64,000 bases of DNA from Halichondria panicea (Eukaryota; Porifera; Demospongiae; Suberitida; Halichondriidae), in assembly GCF_963675165.1 (NCBI RefSeq), contig NC_087391.1:1383001-1447000 (forward strand). Direction: 5' to 3'. The notes under the pieces were generated by a model, which saw nothing but the letters and a program-made list of their open reading frames with translations, made no database searches and was not told where the DNA came from. Shown piece by piece: positions 1 to 25,263 of this stretch. Position 1 is the stretch's first letter. Each line of letters begins with the position of its first letter. The position numbers were made by a program, and so were the translations under genes.

Positions 1-267
1 TATATATGAAGTTTGGAAGTTAATACTTTGCTGTGAATAACTGTACTCTAATGCAGACATTTTGGAGCCTAGTAGCAATTTTAAGGGTATTTTGAATGAG
101 GTCTTACTATGTCTTACACTTGGTGTGTCAAGAAATAGAAAATAGAGAAATGATTGACATTCACTGTACAATTACAGAACATAATGAAGTCTAATCAAGT
201 GATACAAGTGATAAAACACCTATATGGAATATCAACAGTCTCCATTTAGGGAGTTAACAGTTGCCAC

Positions 268-14302
<14,035 letters not shown>

Positions 14303-14379
14303 CTTGTTTTCATACCACGTGGCCCTATAGTAACCAGAAATAGACCAACGATCTTTACCATCTAGATAAACATGAAACC
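14303..14379. promoter_or_regulatory. Divergent promoter region NVL / JmjC gene
   Basis: Only 77 bp separate the two start codons, which face away from each other. 5'UTRs and core promoters must be compressed here or overlap the first exons. I see no TATA box. Confidence 0.6.
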
Positions 14380-15858
14380 ATGGCTAGATCAAAGAGAGTC
14401 AAGGAAACTACTTTAACAGCATCCAAGACGACTCCTAAAGAAACCTCATGGACATTTATTTCAGTACAACTGTTTCTAATCAGCTTGTTAGTTGTAGTTC
14501 TCTCCTATTACCTCCTGAGATCAACCACACCGCAACAAGAACAACCAACCTTCAACCATACTACACCAGTTCCAGTGAAGATATTAACTACTCCAAGTTC
14601 CAAGTTTGCCCAATCTTGTGCAGAAGCAGGTGTGCCTGTGATCTTTAAGAACTCAATCTCAACACAATGGAAAGCAATGCAATGGACTCCCGATTACTTG
14701 GAGAAGAAGATCAACATTATTACTGGTGTCTACGAAAACACCAATCGATGGTTCGGTCCATATTTTGACAAGCAGAAACCATTATTGAGCTATGCCGAAA
14801 GAGTCAACAAGTACAAGACGAATCTAAAGCTATCATCGAAAGAGTTCTTTAAACGTATACAGACTTACAACTCAGAAAAATATCTTTATTTTACTGGTGA
14901 TATTGATCAGCTGGGAGACTGGGCTATTGACGAGATACAGCCTTTTGAAGAGCTACTCACTCTAAATCCCAGCCACTCCTCCATCAACGCTTGGATTGGC
15001 CAACCTCACGTCATAGCTCACTGTCATTACGATGGCTACCACAATTTCTACGCTCAGCTTTATGGTAAGAAACGTTTCTTACTTCTGCGACCAACCAACT
15101 GGCCTGGATTGTACCCCTACCCATTCCTACATCCGAGCCACGCACAAGCACAAGTGAATGCAAGCAGTGAGAGTGATAGAAGACACTTCCAACTTGTGAG
15201 CCAAGTGGAGGCATATGAAGCGATTCTTGAACCAGGAGATTTACTGTATGTCCCTCCTCTGTGGTTTCATGAGGTGGAGTCTCTCAAAGTGAGCATTTCA
15301 GTGAATGTATGGACAGACTCTAGTCAAACCCAGACAGCCGAACGGTTGTTTCAACTACCCTTACCTATTCACTCCAAGCAATGGACTTCTGAAAGAGCTA
15401 AAGTGATTGCGACATCGTTTCTGCTATTTCAGACATTACAGAAGATTTGTACCCGCCGACTCTGTGCACGTTCCGTGACTGATAAATTCAAAGATGGCTT
15501 TCAAGACGAAGGTAATCCTCTTTCAGACACAAGAGCTGTTTATTTCGTCCACCGACTTTGGTCCACAAGATATCGAACACTCATGGACAGAGAAAAACTG
15601 CCGAATACACTCCCTGGAAACATCCTTTGTGAAGTGAGCTCTATTGGTGAAGAAGTGGATGAAGCAAAGATGGCTGCTCATAGTAGCGAGTTTGGAGATT
15701 ATGCAAAGATTGTTGGAGAGTTAGTACAAGAGTTGCCAGGGGACACGTGGGAACTATGGGTGGGTAACTATGTAGAGTTTGTGGTTGCCAATGCTGTACC
15801 TGAAGTTGAGCTTGTTGGTGTGTTTCTTAAACAATTTAGTACATGTTTAATGGGCTGA
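14380..15858 (+). CDS. Membrane-anchored JmjC/cupin Fe(II)/2-oxoglutarate dioxygenase, intronless
   Basis: 492 aa in one exon. Residues about 26-46 form a hydrophobic segment (VQLFLISLLVVVLSYYLL) after a basic N-terminus, consistent with a type II signal anchor that puts the catalytic part in the secretory lumen. The cupin_8/JmjC core has the iron ligands HYD (H216, D218) and a distal H297 in VPPLWFHEVESL. The intervening FYAQLYGKKRFLLLRP matches the FIH-like strand that carries the 2-oxoglutarate-binding Lys/Arg. The roughly 180-residue C-terminal extension has no domain I recognise. The family is protein hydroxylases such as FIH, JMJD5, JMJD8 and HSPBAP1; I cannot assign an orthologue or substrate. 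Confidence 0.88.
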   Translation: MARSKRVKETTLTASKTTPKETSWTFISVQLFLISLLVVVLSYYLLRSTTPQQEQPTFNHTTPVPVKILTTPSSKFAQSCAEAGVPVIFKNSISTQWKAMQWTPDYLEKKINIITGVYENTNRWFGPYFDKQKPLLSYAERVNKYKTNLKLSSKEFFKRIQTYNSEKYLYFTGDIDQLGDWAIDEIQPFEELLTLNPSHSSINAWIGQPHVIAHCHYDGYHNFYAQLYGKKRFLLLRPTNWPGLYPYPFLHPSHAQAQVNASSESDRRHFQLVSQVEAYEAILEPGDLLYVPPLWFHEVESLKVSISVNVWTDSSQTQTAERLFQLPLPIHSKQWTSERAKVIATSFLLFQTLQKICTRRLCARSVTDKFKDGFQDEGNPLSDTRAVYFVHRLWSTRYRTLMDREKLPNTLPGNILCEVSSIGEEVDEAKMAAHSSEFGDYAKIVGELVQELPGDTWELWVGNYVEFVVANAVPEVELVGVFLKQFSTCLMG

Positions 15859-16007
15859 ACGTTAATACTTTTTTATTTCTATCATTTTTAAGTGATTTTT
15901 GATTTTATGCAGCCAACAAGGTTTTGTTTTGTTTGTGGGCGGTGGCTCAATGCTGATTCAGCATAATGATAATGCTAACGATCCTGTGATTTAATAAATC
16001 TGAAAGC

Positions 16008-18030
16008 ATGGATATGAAAGTGGAGCAACTGTCTGTGTATGAATGGCTGAGGCAAGGCAACGACCTGCACTTCATTGAGGGGATAGGTCTGTCTCTATTG
16101 GTCCTGGGAGCTGTAGTGGGTGGCATCAGTCTCTTCAACATCAGGATGCCTTATGGACGTTACACCTCTGATACCTCACGTCTCTTTCACATTATTGGTC
16201 TCACCAGCTGTAAGATCCCCGCTAAGCTGGCCTGGTTTCTGCAAGAGTTGCCATCGTTCGTTTTGCCTCTTTTCTGTGTGCTCAACATTGGTGGCAAGCA
16301 GGTCGGCGAGTTCAACCCAAGCATTGTCCTCTTGGGAATGTTCATCATTCACTATTTTAACAGGTACGTTGCTCACTATAAAAACACACACAATAAACGA
16401 CACTTCATGTAATGCAACAAAAAAAGTTTTCCAATTCAGAGGTGTAATAATTATCAGAGAAGGCATAAAATGTAACTTTGTAAATTGGTGTCCCTTAAAT
16501 GGAGTAACCACGATAGCGAAGGATATAATTATGGTGTGCATATCCTCCTCATAGGTGTGATATATCTGACTTATACCACCTGACTGCCGCACTATAAAAT
16601 GACCTCCCCCTAGTAACAATTCAATCCACGATGCATACTACAAAAAGCAAGACTGTGCCGGATTTTTCAGCTGTACGTTAAAGAGCTAGTTAAGCAATAA
16701 GTCGTCTCCTACAGATACTCAGGAGCTTCCTTTAGGTCCAAGCGTTGTCTAGTTGACGTTCTTCGCTGCAGTTGCAAGCTCTTCTTAGCTAAAATGTTTT
16801 TAACCACGTCCATTGACGTATATAGGCTTAGCTATCTTGTTGGAAAGCAGCTTCCGTAATTCTGTCATCGCTTTGGAGTCTTAGTACCGTCAAGCAATGG
16901 CTCTTTTTTATTTGCTTACTGTCTTGAACAAATGAAAAAACTCGAAAAACATCTTGAAAACTGCATGCCTGGGGCTGTATGTTATTCTTATAATAATTAT
17001 ATCATGCAGCGGTTGACCAATGAGATGAATTAGTGATGACGTAAGTGTGGTATAAATTGAATACTTATACGTCATGAACTCTTCCCTAGTGACCATTTGT
17101 ATGATGCTCTCCCTCTCTACAGAGTGTTCCTGTATGCTCTGACGATCAAGGGAACGCCCACGCCCATCTCCTCTATAGCTGCGGCTATCCTGTACACAAC
17201 CTTCAATGGCTACATGCAGGGACGTTACTTCACTCACTACCTCTCCTACGAGACTTCCTGGTTCATTGACCCTCGGTTCCTCGTAGGTCATGTGATGTTC
17301 CTTGTTGGTATGGCAATCAATGTCCACTCGGACTATGTCCTGCGTAACCTCCGTAGACCTGGAGAGACTGGCTACAAGATACCGTATGGTAAGATTGTTG
17401 ATTTTTGATTTTGATTTTGAGCAATACCACTTTTGTAGCTCGATTACCCTTGAAATTTTAGCCAAAGCATACAATTTTTGTACCAATAAGAGATATCACT
17501 ATTGGTTACGAAAAAGGATAATATCTGAGAGTGTTACCGATGTTTCTCCTTCGTCCTTCAGGTGGAGTGTTTGAATTTGTGTCTGGTGCCAACTATTTTG
17601 GGGAGACACTTGAGTGGAGTGGATATGCACTGGCCAGTTGGAGTTGGCCTGGGTTCGTGATGGCTGCCTTCACTGCCATGTTCCTGGGCAGCAGGGCTAT
17701 GCAGCATCACTGGTGAGCAAAATTAATTATATATATATAGGCACACTAGTAGTGCTATTTGTACACACATGTTGATAGGCACACTAGTAGTGCTATTTGT
17801 ACACACATGTTGATATACAGGCATGCATGCATGCAAGCGTAAAGTTAATGTTGAACTCCCCACACACGTCTACTCGTACTGAGAGCATACATGTACTCAT
17901 GCTACAAGAGAATACGTAGCTATGATTAACACTATAGCTGAAAATGTTATTACATCTCTGCAGGTGGTACCAGAAGAAGTTTGATGACTACCCGAAGAAC
18001 AGAAAGGCTTTCATTCCGTTTCTGTTGTAG
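16008..18030 (+). CDS. SRD5A1: 3-oxo-5-alpha-steroid 4-dehydrogenase (SRD5A1/2-like), 4 exons, 279 aa
   Basis: Known to reduce delta-4 3-oxo-steroids with NADPH in the ER membrane. Exons: 16008-16363, 17123-17388, 17562-17712, 17964-18030; all GT-AG and phases close. Family motifs: YGRYTSD near the N-terminus, QELPSFVLPL, FNGYMQGRY, DPRFLVGHVMFLVGMAINVHSD, LRNLRRPGETGYKIP, ANYFGETLEWSGYALASWS, and C-terminal FIPFLL. These carry the conserved residues of the NADPH/steroid pocket, including NYFGE and the near-terminal FIPF. Human SRD5A1 is 259 aa. Type 1 versus type 2 is not resolved here. The gene ends 191 bp from the convergent RBM25 stop; a likely AATAAA lies at 18178-18183. Confidence 0.93.
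17738..17816. repeat. Two-copy tandem repeat, about 39 bp
   Basis: ATAGGCACACTAGTAGTGCT followed by ATTTGTACACACATGTTG occurs twice in a row in SRD5A intron 3. Confidence 0.9.
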
Positions 18031-18221
18031 ACCAAATTAATGAACATTTGATTGCTATGGTTTAACTATATATATGTAGGTGTGTGTTTTGACTTCGATA
18101 ATATACATAATTATAATGACCAAGAAAAAATTCACAACTTTAGAATTGATACATAATGTTATAATACATGCGCACAAAATAAACATGTTATGCATGGAAA
18201 ATTCAAATAGGAAGAAGAGTT

Positions 18222-21200
18222 TTAATAAGATTTGGCTATTCCTAAATGTTTGGCTTCAGTCTCGTAGATAAGCAGTCGCCATAGTTTCACCACAAACATC
18301 TCTGCTTCATCATCCAGCACCTGCATGTACGGTGTTACACAAAAGTAAGGGTACATGGGGGAAATTAAAGCACTGTGAAGTATGTCATACATACAGGAGA
18401 CCATGCAACAACACAAGCCTATACCAGTAGTCCTGACAGTGCATGTGACTTAAATGGTAAGGTAAAGGCAGTAAACTATTCACACACACACTCTTACCAT
18501 TCCAATATCGGAGAGGATGTCAGCTGGGGGGATGTGACAGGAGAGCTACGAGGGTAAGGTAGAAGATAAACAGAGCTTATACATAAATAGTTACAGAGGA
18601 GTAAGGTAGGGGGATAAACAGAGCTTATAGTTACAAATATACCGTAAATGAACGTACCTTGTTGCAGATGAACTCTGTGAGAATGGGCTCAGTTTCTCCA
18701 ATGTACTCGGTGATTTTTTTGTTGATCCACGGCTTCACTCTCTTCTCTATTAGATTCTATAGCAAATAACAGGTAGTACATGTGCACTCATGCGTTTATA
18801 ATCACAATCCTATAGAGCGTACAATAGAGCCGGTGTATACGTTACAGTGTACATGACAAGAGATTGAAGCAGTGCACTCGTAGCAGCAAGCGTACAGTAA
18901 GTATTTTAGCCCGATTGTCTAAGTTCTCTAAAAGTATCATACAGTGACGCCAACTCACAGAATCCATTTGCTCCCATCTCAGTGTGTACTTGAACACTTC
19001 CTCCTTCGAAGACGGGATACTATTGACCAGATTCTGAACCATCTTTTTCTTGTCTTCTGTCGAGAGTCTCCTGTCCTTGGTGTATGGTGCATTTTCCTCG
19101 TCATCACTGTAGTCTATAGGCACAAGCATTTTCTTGGGTTTCTCTTCAACTTCATCAGTTTCAGCGCTGAAAACTGCCTCTAGTTTGGTTGTTTGTGACT
19201 GAGGGGGGTTAGAAGGTGGGGAGGATTTATAGCTTGTAGCTTTTTTGAGTCCAATTGAAAATTTTGAGACTTGAGGCGATCCTGCTTGTTGTGCTGGACT
19301 GTCTTCGCTCTTTATAGCCTCCTCTTTAAATGATGCTGAAATCATGATACCTGGTTCCTTGGGGAGTGTTTTAATTGGAGGAGCATCAACATTAGGTGCT
19401 GGTTGAACCTAACAGAAATATGACAATGAATATTATCAATACACGACATCATTTGTACTGCACAATAACTGCCATGTAGTTCTATACTAGTGAACAACCA
19501 GTGAGGGAATAGCCCTCTCCCCCTGCGGAAATATGGTGTCCCTCAGCTATTTTAAATGCCCACAAATTTGGCTAAAATATAAGCACCCAGATGTACAATG
19601 TACGCCAGTCACAGTATCACACCTGTATGGGTGGATAGGAGGAGTTGGTGAAGCCTGTCTTGGTGAGGGGAATGTCCTCTGAGACGTCCATTTTGGGCAT
19701 GTCATCGTCATCATCGTCACTCCGCCCACTGGGGGAATCCTCTTCACTCTCACTCCGGTACGAGTCCTTGAGCACACTACGAGCCTGACGCTCTATGGCC
19801 TGGGGAATGAGTATCTCAATACACGTACAATGTACACAAATCATCAATTGGCCATACACTTAGCAGCACAACGTGTAATACATGTGTACCCATGCAATCT
19901 TTGAAGCATCAATGCATTGATAATCTTACTTTTAAACTTGTATGCATGTTTTCACAAGAATAGTGATAACCCACACATGCACAAGACCTCAACACAACTC
20001 ACCTTGAGTCTAAGAGACTCTATCTCCTTCTTTTCTCTAATCCTGTCTCTCTCGTCCTCCTCCATCTCAACCTCGCGCTCACGACGGCGACGAGCAAATG
20101 CACTGCCACGGTAATACTTCTGATCATCTTTACTGTCATCGTACTCTTCCAGGAAGTCTGCGAGGTGCTTCTTCTCACGTTGCTGCAGTGGTGGAGGTAC
20201 AGTGTGTGCAAAAGACGCAACACAAATAAATTCACAGCTACATTGTATAGCCAGCTGTCACATTCAGTTGCACTTGTTCAATTTAAAAATTCACTTCATA
20301 CATGCACATTGAAATCATTCTGAAATGCAAATCCATAAAAAATACTTACGTAAACTAAGTACTTATAATGAGCAACTACATACTGCACAAAATACACACA
20401 CTTAAGGGAGCAATAATTATGTGAGCCTACCATGTCCACCCTCCTACTTTCCTCGCCGGCCAGCTCCTTGTCGTAGTCTTTCTGCTTTCTCCTCTCTCTG
20501 TTTTCCCAAGCAGACAAACACTAGGTGGAGAAACAGTACCAAAGGCATCTACGTATGTGCAGTCTGTATAGTACATTTCGGATGCTAACTCGACTGTATT
20601 ACGAATACAGTTTAGGTATACTGAAACTAAGTGCCAGGGCCTGGGGGTTTATTTTGTAACTGAGGTTCAGGGAACAGCGTTTAAGAAAGATCGGCATTTA
20701 ATCGACAAGCATTTAATTGAGGAAATACGGTAGAGTAGACTTGATCTAGCTCACCTCTCTGTAGGCTTTGTCCCTAGATCGGAGCTTCCTCTGTCTCATC
20801 CTCTCTTCATAGTCCTCCTCGTCACGAGCTGTGTCCTCTCGTTCTTTTTCACGATCATGGTGACGCTTCTTCTCACGTTCCACCCTCTCCTGCGATCGTG
20901 AACGGGGAGGGGTGCGAGAACGCTGAGGGGGACTACTACGAGACCTATGAGTAGGGATTGGTAGATTATGCGTGGCAGGTTGTCACTGGGAGGAGTGTGC
21001 AATCCAGGAATGCAATAGATGTACTCACATCATCATGTACTGACCTACTATACTATAGATGTGTAGTCTCTGAAGTACAATGCATGGACACATGTGCATG
21101 CATACTTAGCCGTGTTCCCAGGCCGGTTTTTCAACATCTGGTACATTAGAGAAAAATCGGCCTTGGGAATGAGGCTAGTGCATGCTGTGCTGCACTTGCT

Positions 21201-22337
21201 TGAGATAGTACTCACCTTGCACGTGGGCTACGAGACCGCTCACTTTTAGAGCTCCTCCCCCTGTCCTTATCTCTTGGCGGAGACTCCTTCTCACGTCCTC
21301 TCTCTCTCTCATTATTCCTCTCACGCTCTCTGCCTCCGTCCCGAGTTGGTTTATCTTTGTCGTCCAATTTCTTTCTCTCCATTATCCTGGACTCGCTAGG
21401 CTGGTGGCCAAAGAGGAAGATAGTTATATTATAACAATGGCATAGACAAGATCTACCATCACTCATTAGTACCAGTGAGTGATACATTGTTAGAGAAGCT
21501 TAGTCGATAAGCCAGAGTTAACAGGGACAGTACAAAAGAAAGGGTATATATAGGATATGCATACACAAAATGAAGAGCTATATTCACAGTTGGAGGGGTT
21601 GGACAATATACATGTCTATGAGCAATGTGCTCATTTGCTCACTCAACAGCCGAACACCAGCTGTCTGTTTCTGTGGAGAGATGGTATGATTATATAGCAA
21701 CACACAACACTGTATGTACATGTACAGTACGTGTATATCCTGTGGAGAGACAAACTGTTAGCTCAAACACAGTCATGCCTTTTATCTTGACCTCCATTCA
21801 TCAGCTGTCCACCCAAAGCCAGAGCCTCAAACACCAGCCAGTAGTACAAGTCATAGACAGATCAGAAACTAACTGAATTTCACATCTTTTTGGAGATTTG
21901 GGAAAGTGTATCATTTGAAGGAAATTTTGGCCTTCCCCAAATATAAGTACAGTCATGTCAACATTATTCATGTCAACATTATATTTTGGCACCTCTTTTT
22001 AAGGGCTATGTACTGTAAAAGCACGGGGAGTTAAGCTGTCTCCAAAGCTGACTCTGGAGCTAATGCTAAAACGAAAAAGAAATTGTCTTGTTTCACTCAC
22101 CACCTCTGAGGGGGGGGGGCTGATGATTACGGATGTATTAGCGTACTGGGTACTTGAGGCAAATTTGATCCATGTCGCATTCAAAAGACAACTAGATATT
22201 AGCAAGGTGTGCACACGAGTCTTACATACATGTTGGTATAGTGTCTATGGACAAGGGTCCATCACTAGGTAGGTGTACGTGTACTGCTACTGTACACAAT
22301 GTACATTATAACCCCAGGCAACTAAACCTTTAGGTAA

Positions 22338-22396
<59 letters not shown>

Positions 22397-24825
22397 ATCC
22401 TGACTGCACACCTTGTATGCTTGTCTGAATCGCTTGATCTCATCGGACACTAATGTCTTCATGCCTTCTTCCATTTCCATGTCATCTAGGGTGCTCTGTA
22501 CACACACACATGGAACAGCAATGGATGGATTACACACATGTACAGTACACATTGTAATAATTGAACAAGATGAGTTTGTGGGGAGCTCTAAAATGGATAC
22601 TCGCAAAGGGAATAGTTTTTTTGACAAAGCAATTCTACATCCACAGGCTCACATGTAGTTTTTAATTAATGGTCACTGATAGTTTGCTAACAATTGCTTT
22701 CCTTACGTGCACGTACTTCTAAATTGTATGCAGATACATATATATTATGCACAGAAAGCTTAGGTTTTTTTTCTAAGCTTTCAGAAAATAACAACTGTAC
22801 TGAAGTTATGGCTGTTGAAAGAGTTCAACCACATACATGTAGACTCTATGGTCATGTGCATGTACAGGTACATGTAGCAACAAGTAGTATTTGATAGATG
22901 CATATACACACACACTAGCTCACTTCTGGATCGATAGTTCCACACTGTTTGGCCATGAAGAGGATCGACTCTTTCACATCATGCTCACGTTGAACTGTAC
23001 GAGCAAACAAGTGGAAGCATTCAAGTGTGTGTACAATAATAATAATAATACTGGCAGTGTGCAAATCTATCACTTGAAACTTAGTCGTGCAACTAACACG
23101 TAAGATATGCATAATGTATGTTATGTAGGTAATGGCAGCACTAATCGACTCACTGTCTTCTGTGGACTTGTTGCTTGTGAGCACCTCTAGGTGTTGCTTG
23201 AGTAAAGCACTCACTGTCTCATTGACCTGATCATCTTCAGCCTGGAACAATCAGAGAGGTGGGGTACATTAAACTATGCATATTATTTAGCATACCGTCT
23301 GTACGCATACAACTGTAACACAATGAACGCTCGCAGCACAGCTAGTATAATTATACAGTCAATCATGTATGCATAATATCTGTATAGACGTATGACATAG
23401 CTACACTTCTACCTAGGTGGATCTCTGGTTAGTGTGTACCTTCATTTCATTGTCCAAGACTTCAGTGAGTGAGGAGACTCCACCGTCACTCTTCCCCTCC
23501 ATCTCTGCCACCAGTCGGTCAATCTGCAGTCAGGGTGGTGTGGTGGTTGGTAAAGAATTATCATCTGAAAAATTATACTAATACCGCATTTCACTGCATT
23601 TTGTTTTGACTAATAAGTAGGTAAGTGAGAGTGAGTAAGTTTCTCGAGGAGCAATTCCACAAAATACCAACACAACTTTATTTCACCGCACACACTCACA
23701 GTATGCTCATCTGCCGTCTCATTATCTCTCTCCCTCTTCTTCTTAGTGACGTACTTGAGCAGGTCCTTACGAGTCTTTGCATCGACTTTCACCTAATAGT
23801 AGAATATACAACTTGGCTATACATACACCAGCCCAAGCACTACATACCACCAATGGCTTGTCCCCCAACTTCCTGTCATGCAGCAATCTCAGAGCTCTCA
23901 GAGTGGAGTCAGGTTCAGCATACTCACAGAACCCAAATGCTGCAGCATAAAAAATAAGTACATTTTCAGACTTTGCAGAAGTTGGGTGAAAATTTGAAGG
24001 GAGTGATTGACAGGTGATTGTACATGTAGCTAGGAAACTACTTACTTGCTCCAGGTACACATAAGTCATATTAAAAGATCTACATGCAATTTCAGTGATC
24101 TAGATGGTTAGTGTTGAATATATAAAGCACATGGATGACAAAAATGGGCAGAAAAAATAAAGAACCTCAGGCATAATATAATATACAGTGTACAGCATTG
24201 ACATCATTTACAGTAACTACCTTGCAGTTTTCCTGACGCATCTTGCACTCTCTTCCAGCCTACAATCGACCCACAGCGCTACAAGCAGAAACACATAATC
24301 TTTCCAACCCTCCAAGGTCTATAGGAGGCACACTTACCAGGAGCATTTGTCTAATGAGAGTATCTGTAGCCTTGTCTGATATATTGCCCACAAACACAGT
24401 GGTGGCTACCTTCATAGTGGACGTGGACATAGGAACGTGGACCTGTGGGTGGGGCAATTATCAATGGGGGTGGTGGCGTAGCAGGTGGTGTCTTACAGGG
24501 GCAAATTGGTTAGTGGAAGAGTTGTGCTCCGGACCATTGAGTGGAGTAGGCATCTAGTAGAGAGAGAGGGGGACATGAATTGGGGGTTAATGAGAATAGT
24601 AAAACAAGGAACTTACCAATGGAGTCTGCATCGGCATACCTGCATGGTGTGTAAATTAATGGTACATGTGTACGAGACTAGTAGTAGTTTTAATCTAGAC
24701 AATTCTCATTGATCAATACAGCGTCTCTAACCTGGCATCATGGGCATCATTGGAGGCTGGCCCATGGGAGGCATCATGGGGTACCCATAACCATGGCCTG
24801 CCATGTGCTGGGGAGGGTACGACAT
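18222..24825 (-). CDS. RBM25: RNA-binding protein 25 (RBM25), 20 coding exons, about 788 aa
   Basis: Known RBM25 is a nuclear-speckle splicing regulator; yeast Snu71 is related. Exons in transcript order: 24825-24732, 24639-24617, 24553-24497, 24442-24338, 24278-24221, 23939-23848, 23792-23700, 23523-23440, 23241-23154, 22994-22924, 22495-22412, 21400-21216, 20944-20755, 20520-20431, 20182-20003, 19799-19623, 19408-18959, 18756-18658, 18545-18498, 18320-18222. All phases close. A Pro/Met-rich N-terminus is followed by an RRM (about 72-150: TTVFVGNISDKATDTLIRQM, then AFGFCEYAEPDSTLRAL), an Arg/Glu/Ser-rich middle, the motif FLEEYDDSKDDQKYYRGSA and a C-terminal PWI domain (KPWINKKITEYIG ... VVKLWRLLIYETEAK). 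Human RBM25 is 843 aa with much longer RE repeats; the stretch here is shorter and includes SR dipeptides. The start ATG follows an acceptor at 24832, so a 5'UTR exon lies upstream. Confidence 0.95.
22335..22393. repeat. (GT)n microsatellite
   Basis: A pure GT run in an RBM25 intron, about 20 bp beyond the donor of exon 11 on the gene strand. Confidence 0.95.
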
Positions 24826-25263
24826 GTCCCTGTGAGAGAATGAGAGATTTAGATGTCTTCTGATTTTTGATGGCTAGAGTAGCTCAATGAGGTAGTTGAA
24901 GTGACAACTGTGTCCAGACAAGATGACCAAGACAATAAGATGATTTCCAGATGATGAGCTTCAGAATCTTAGTGAGTACGGTTTACGGTCACATGTAACA
25001 TTTCAAGTCGCCATTTTTCACATGCCACGCCTACTATTAGTTTCAAGCACACCCACAGTTGTTTGGCTAAAAATAGCCACTCTCGTGTGAGCAATTCTAT
25101 TTTTAGAAGGGACTTTCTTGCATAAACATAGACAGAAAACAATAATCTATAAAAGTAGTCAAGTACAGTAGTTTATACTTTTGTATAAAGAGTAAACTAG
25201 ATTATTTTCTTGTGAGCACAATGACATTTCTGATGCCAAAAAAATAATCTTCAGTCTGACAGC
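24826..25263. promoter_or_regulatory. Divergent promoter region RBM25 / F-box-RCC1 gene
   Basis: 438 bp between the two outward-facing start codons. It contains the acceptor of an RBM25 5'UTR exon at about 24832. No other gene or repeat is seen. Confidence 0.55.

Noticed and set aside
16176-16619. 147-codon antisense open frame over SRD5A exon 1
   Set aside because: It is the shadow of the real exon; no splice logic and no family match.
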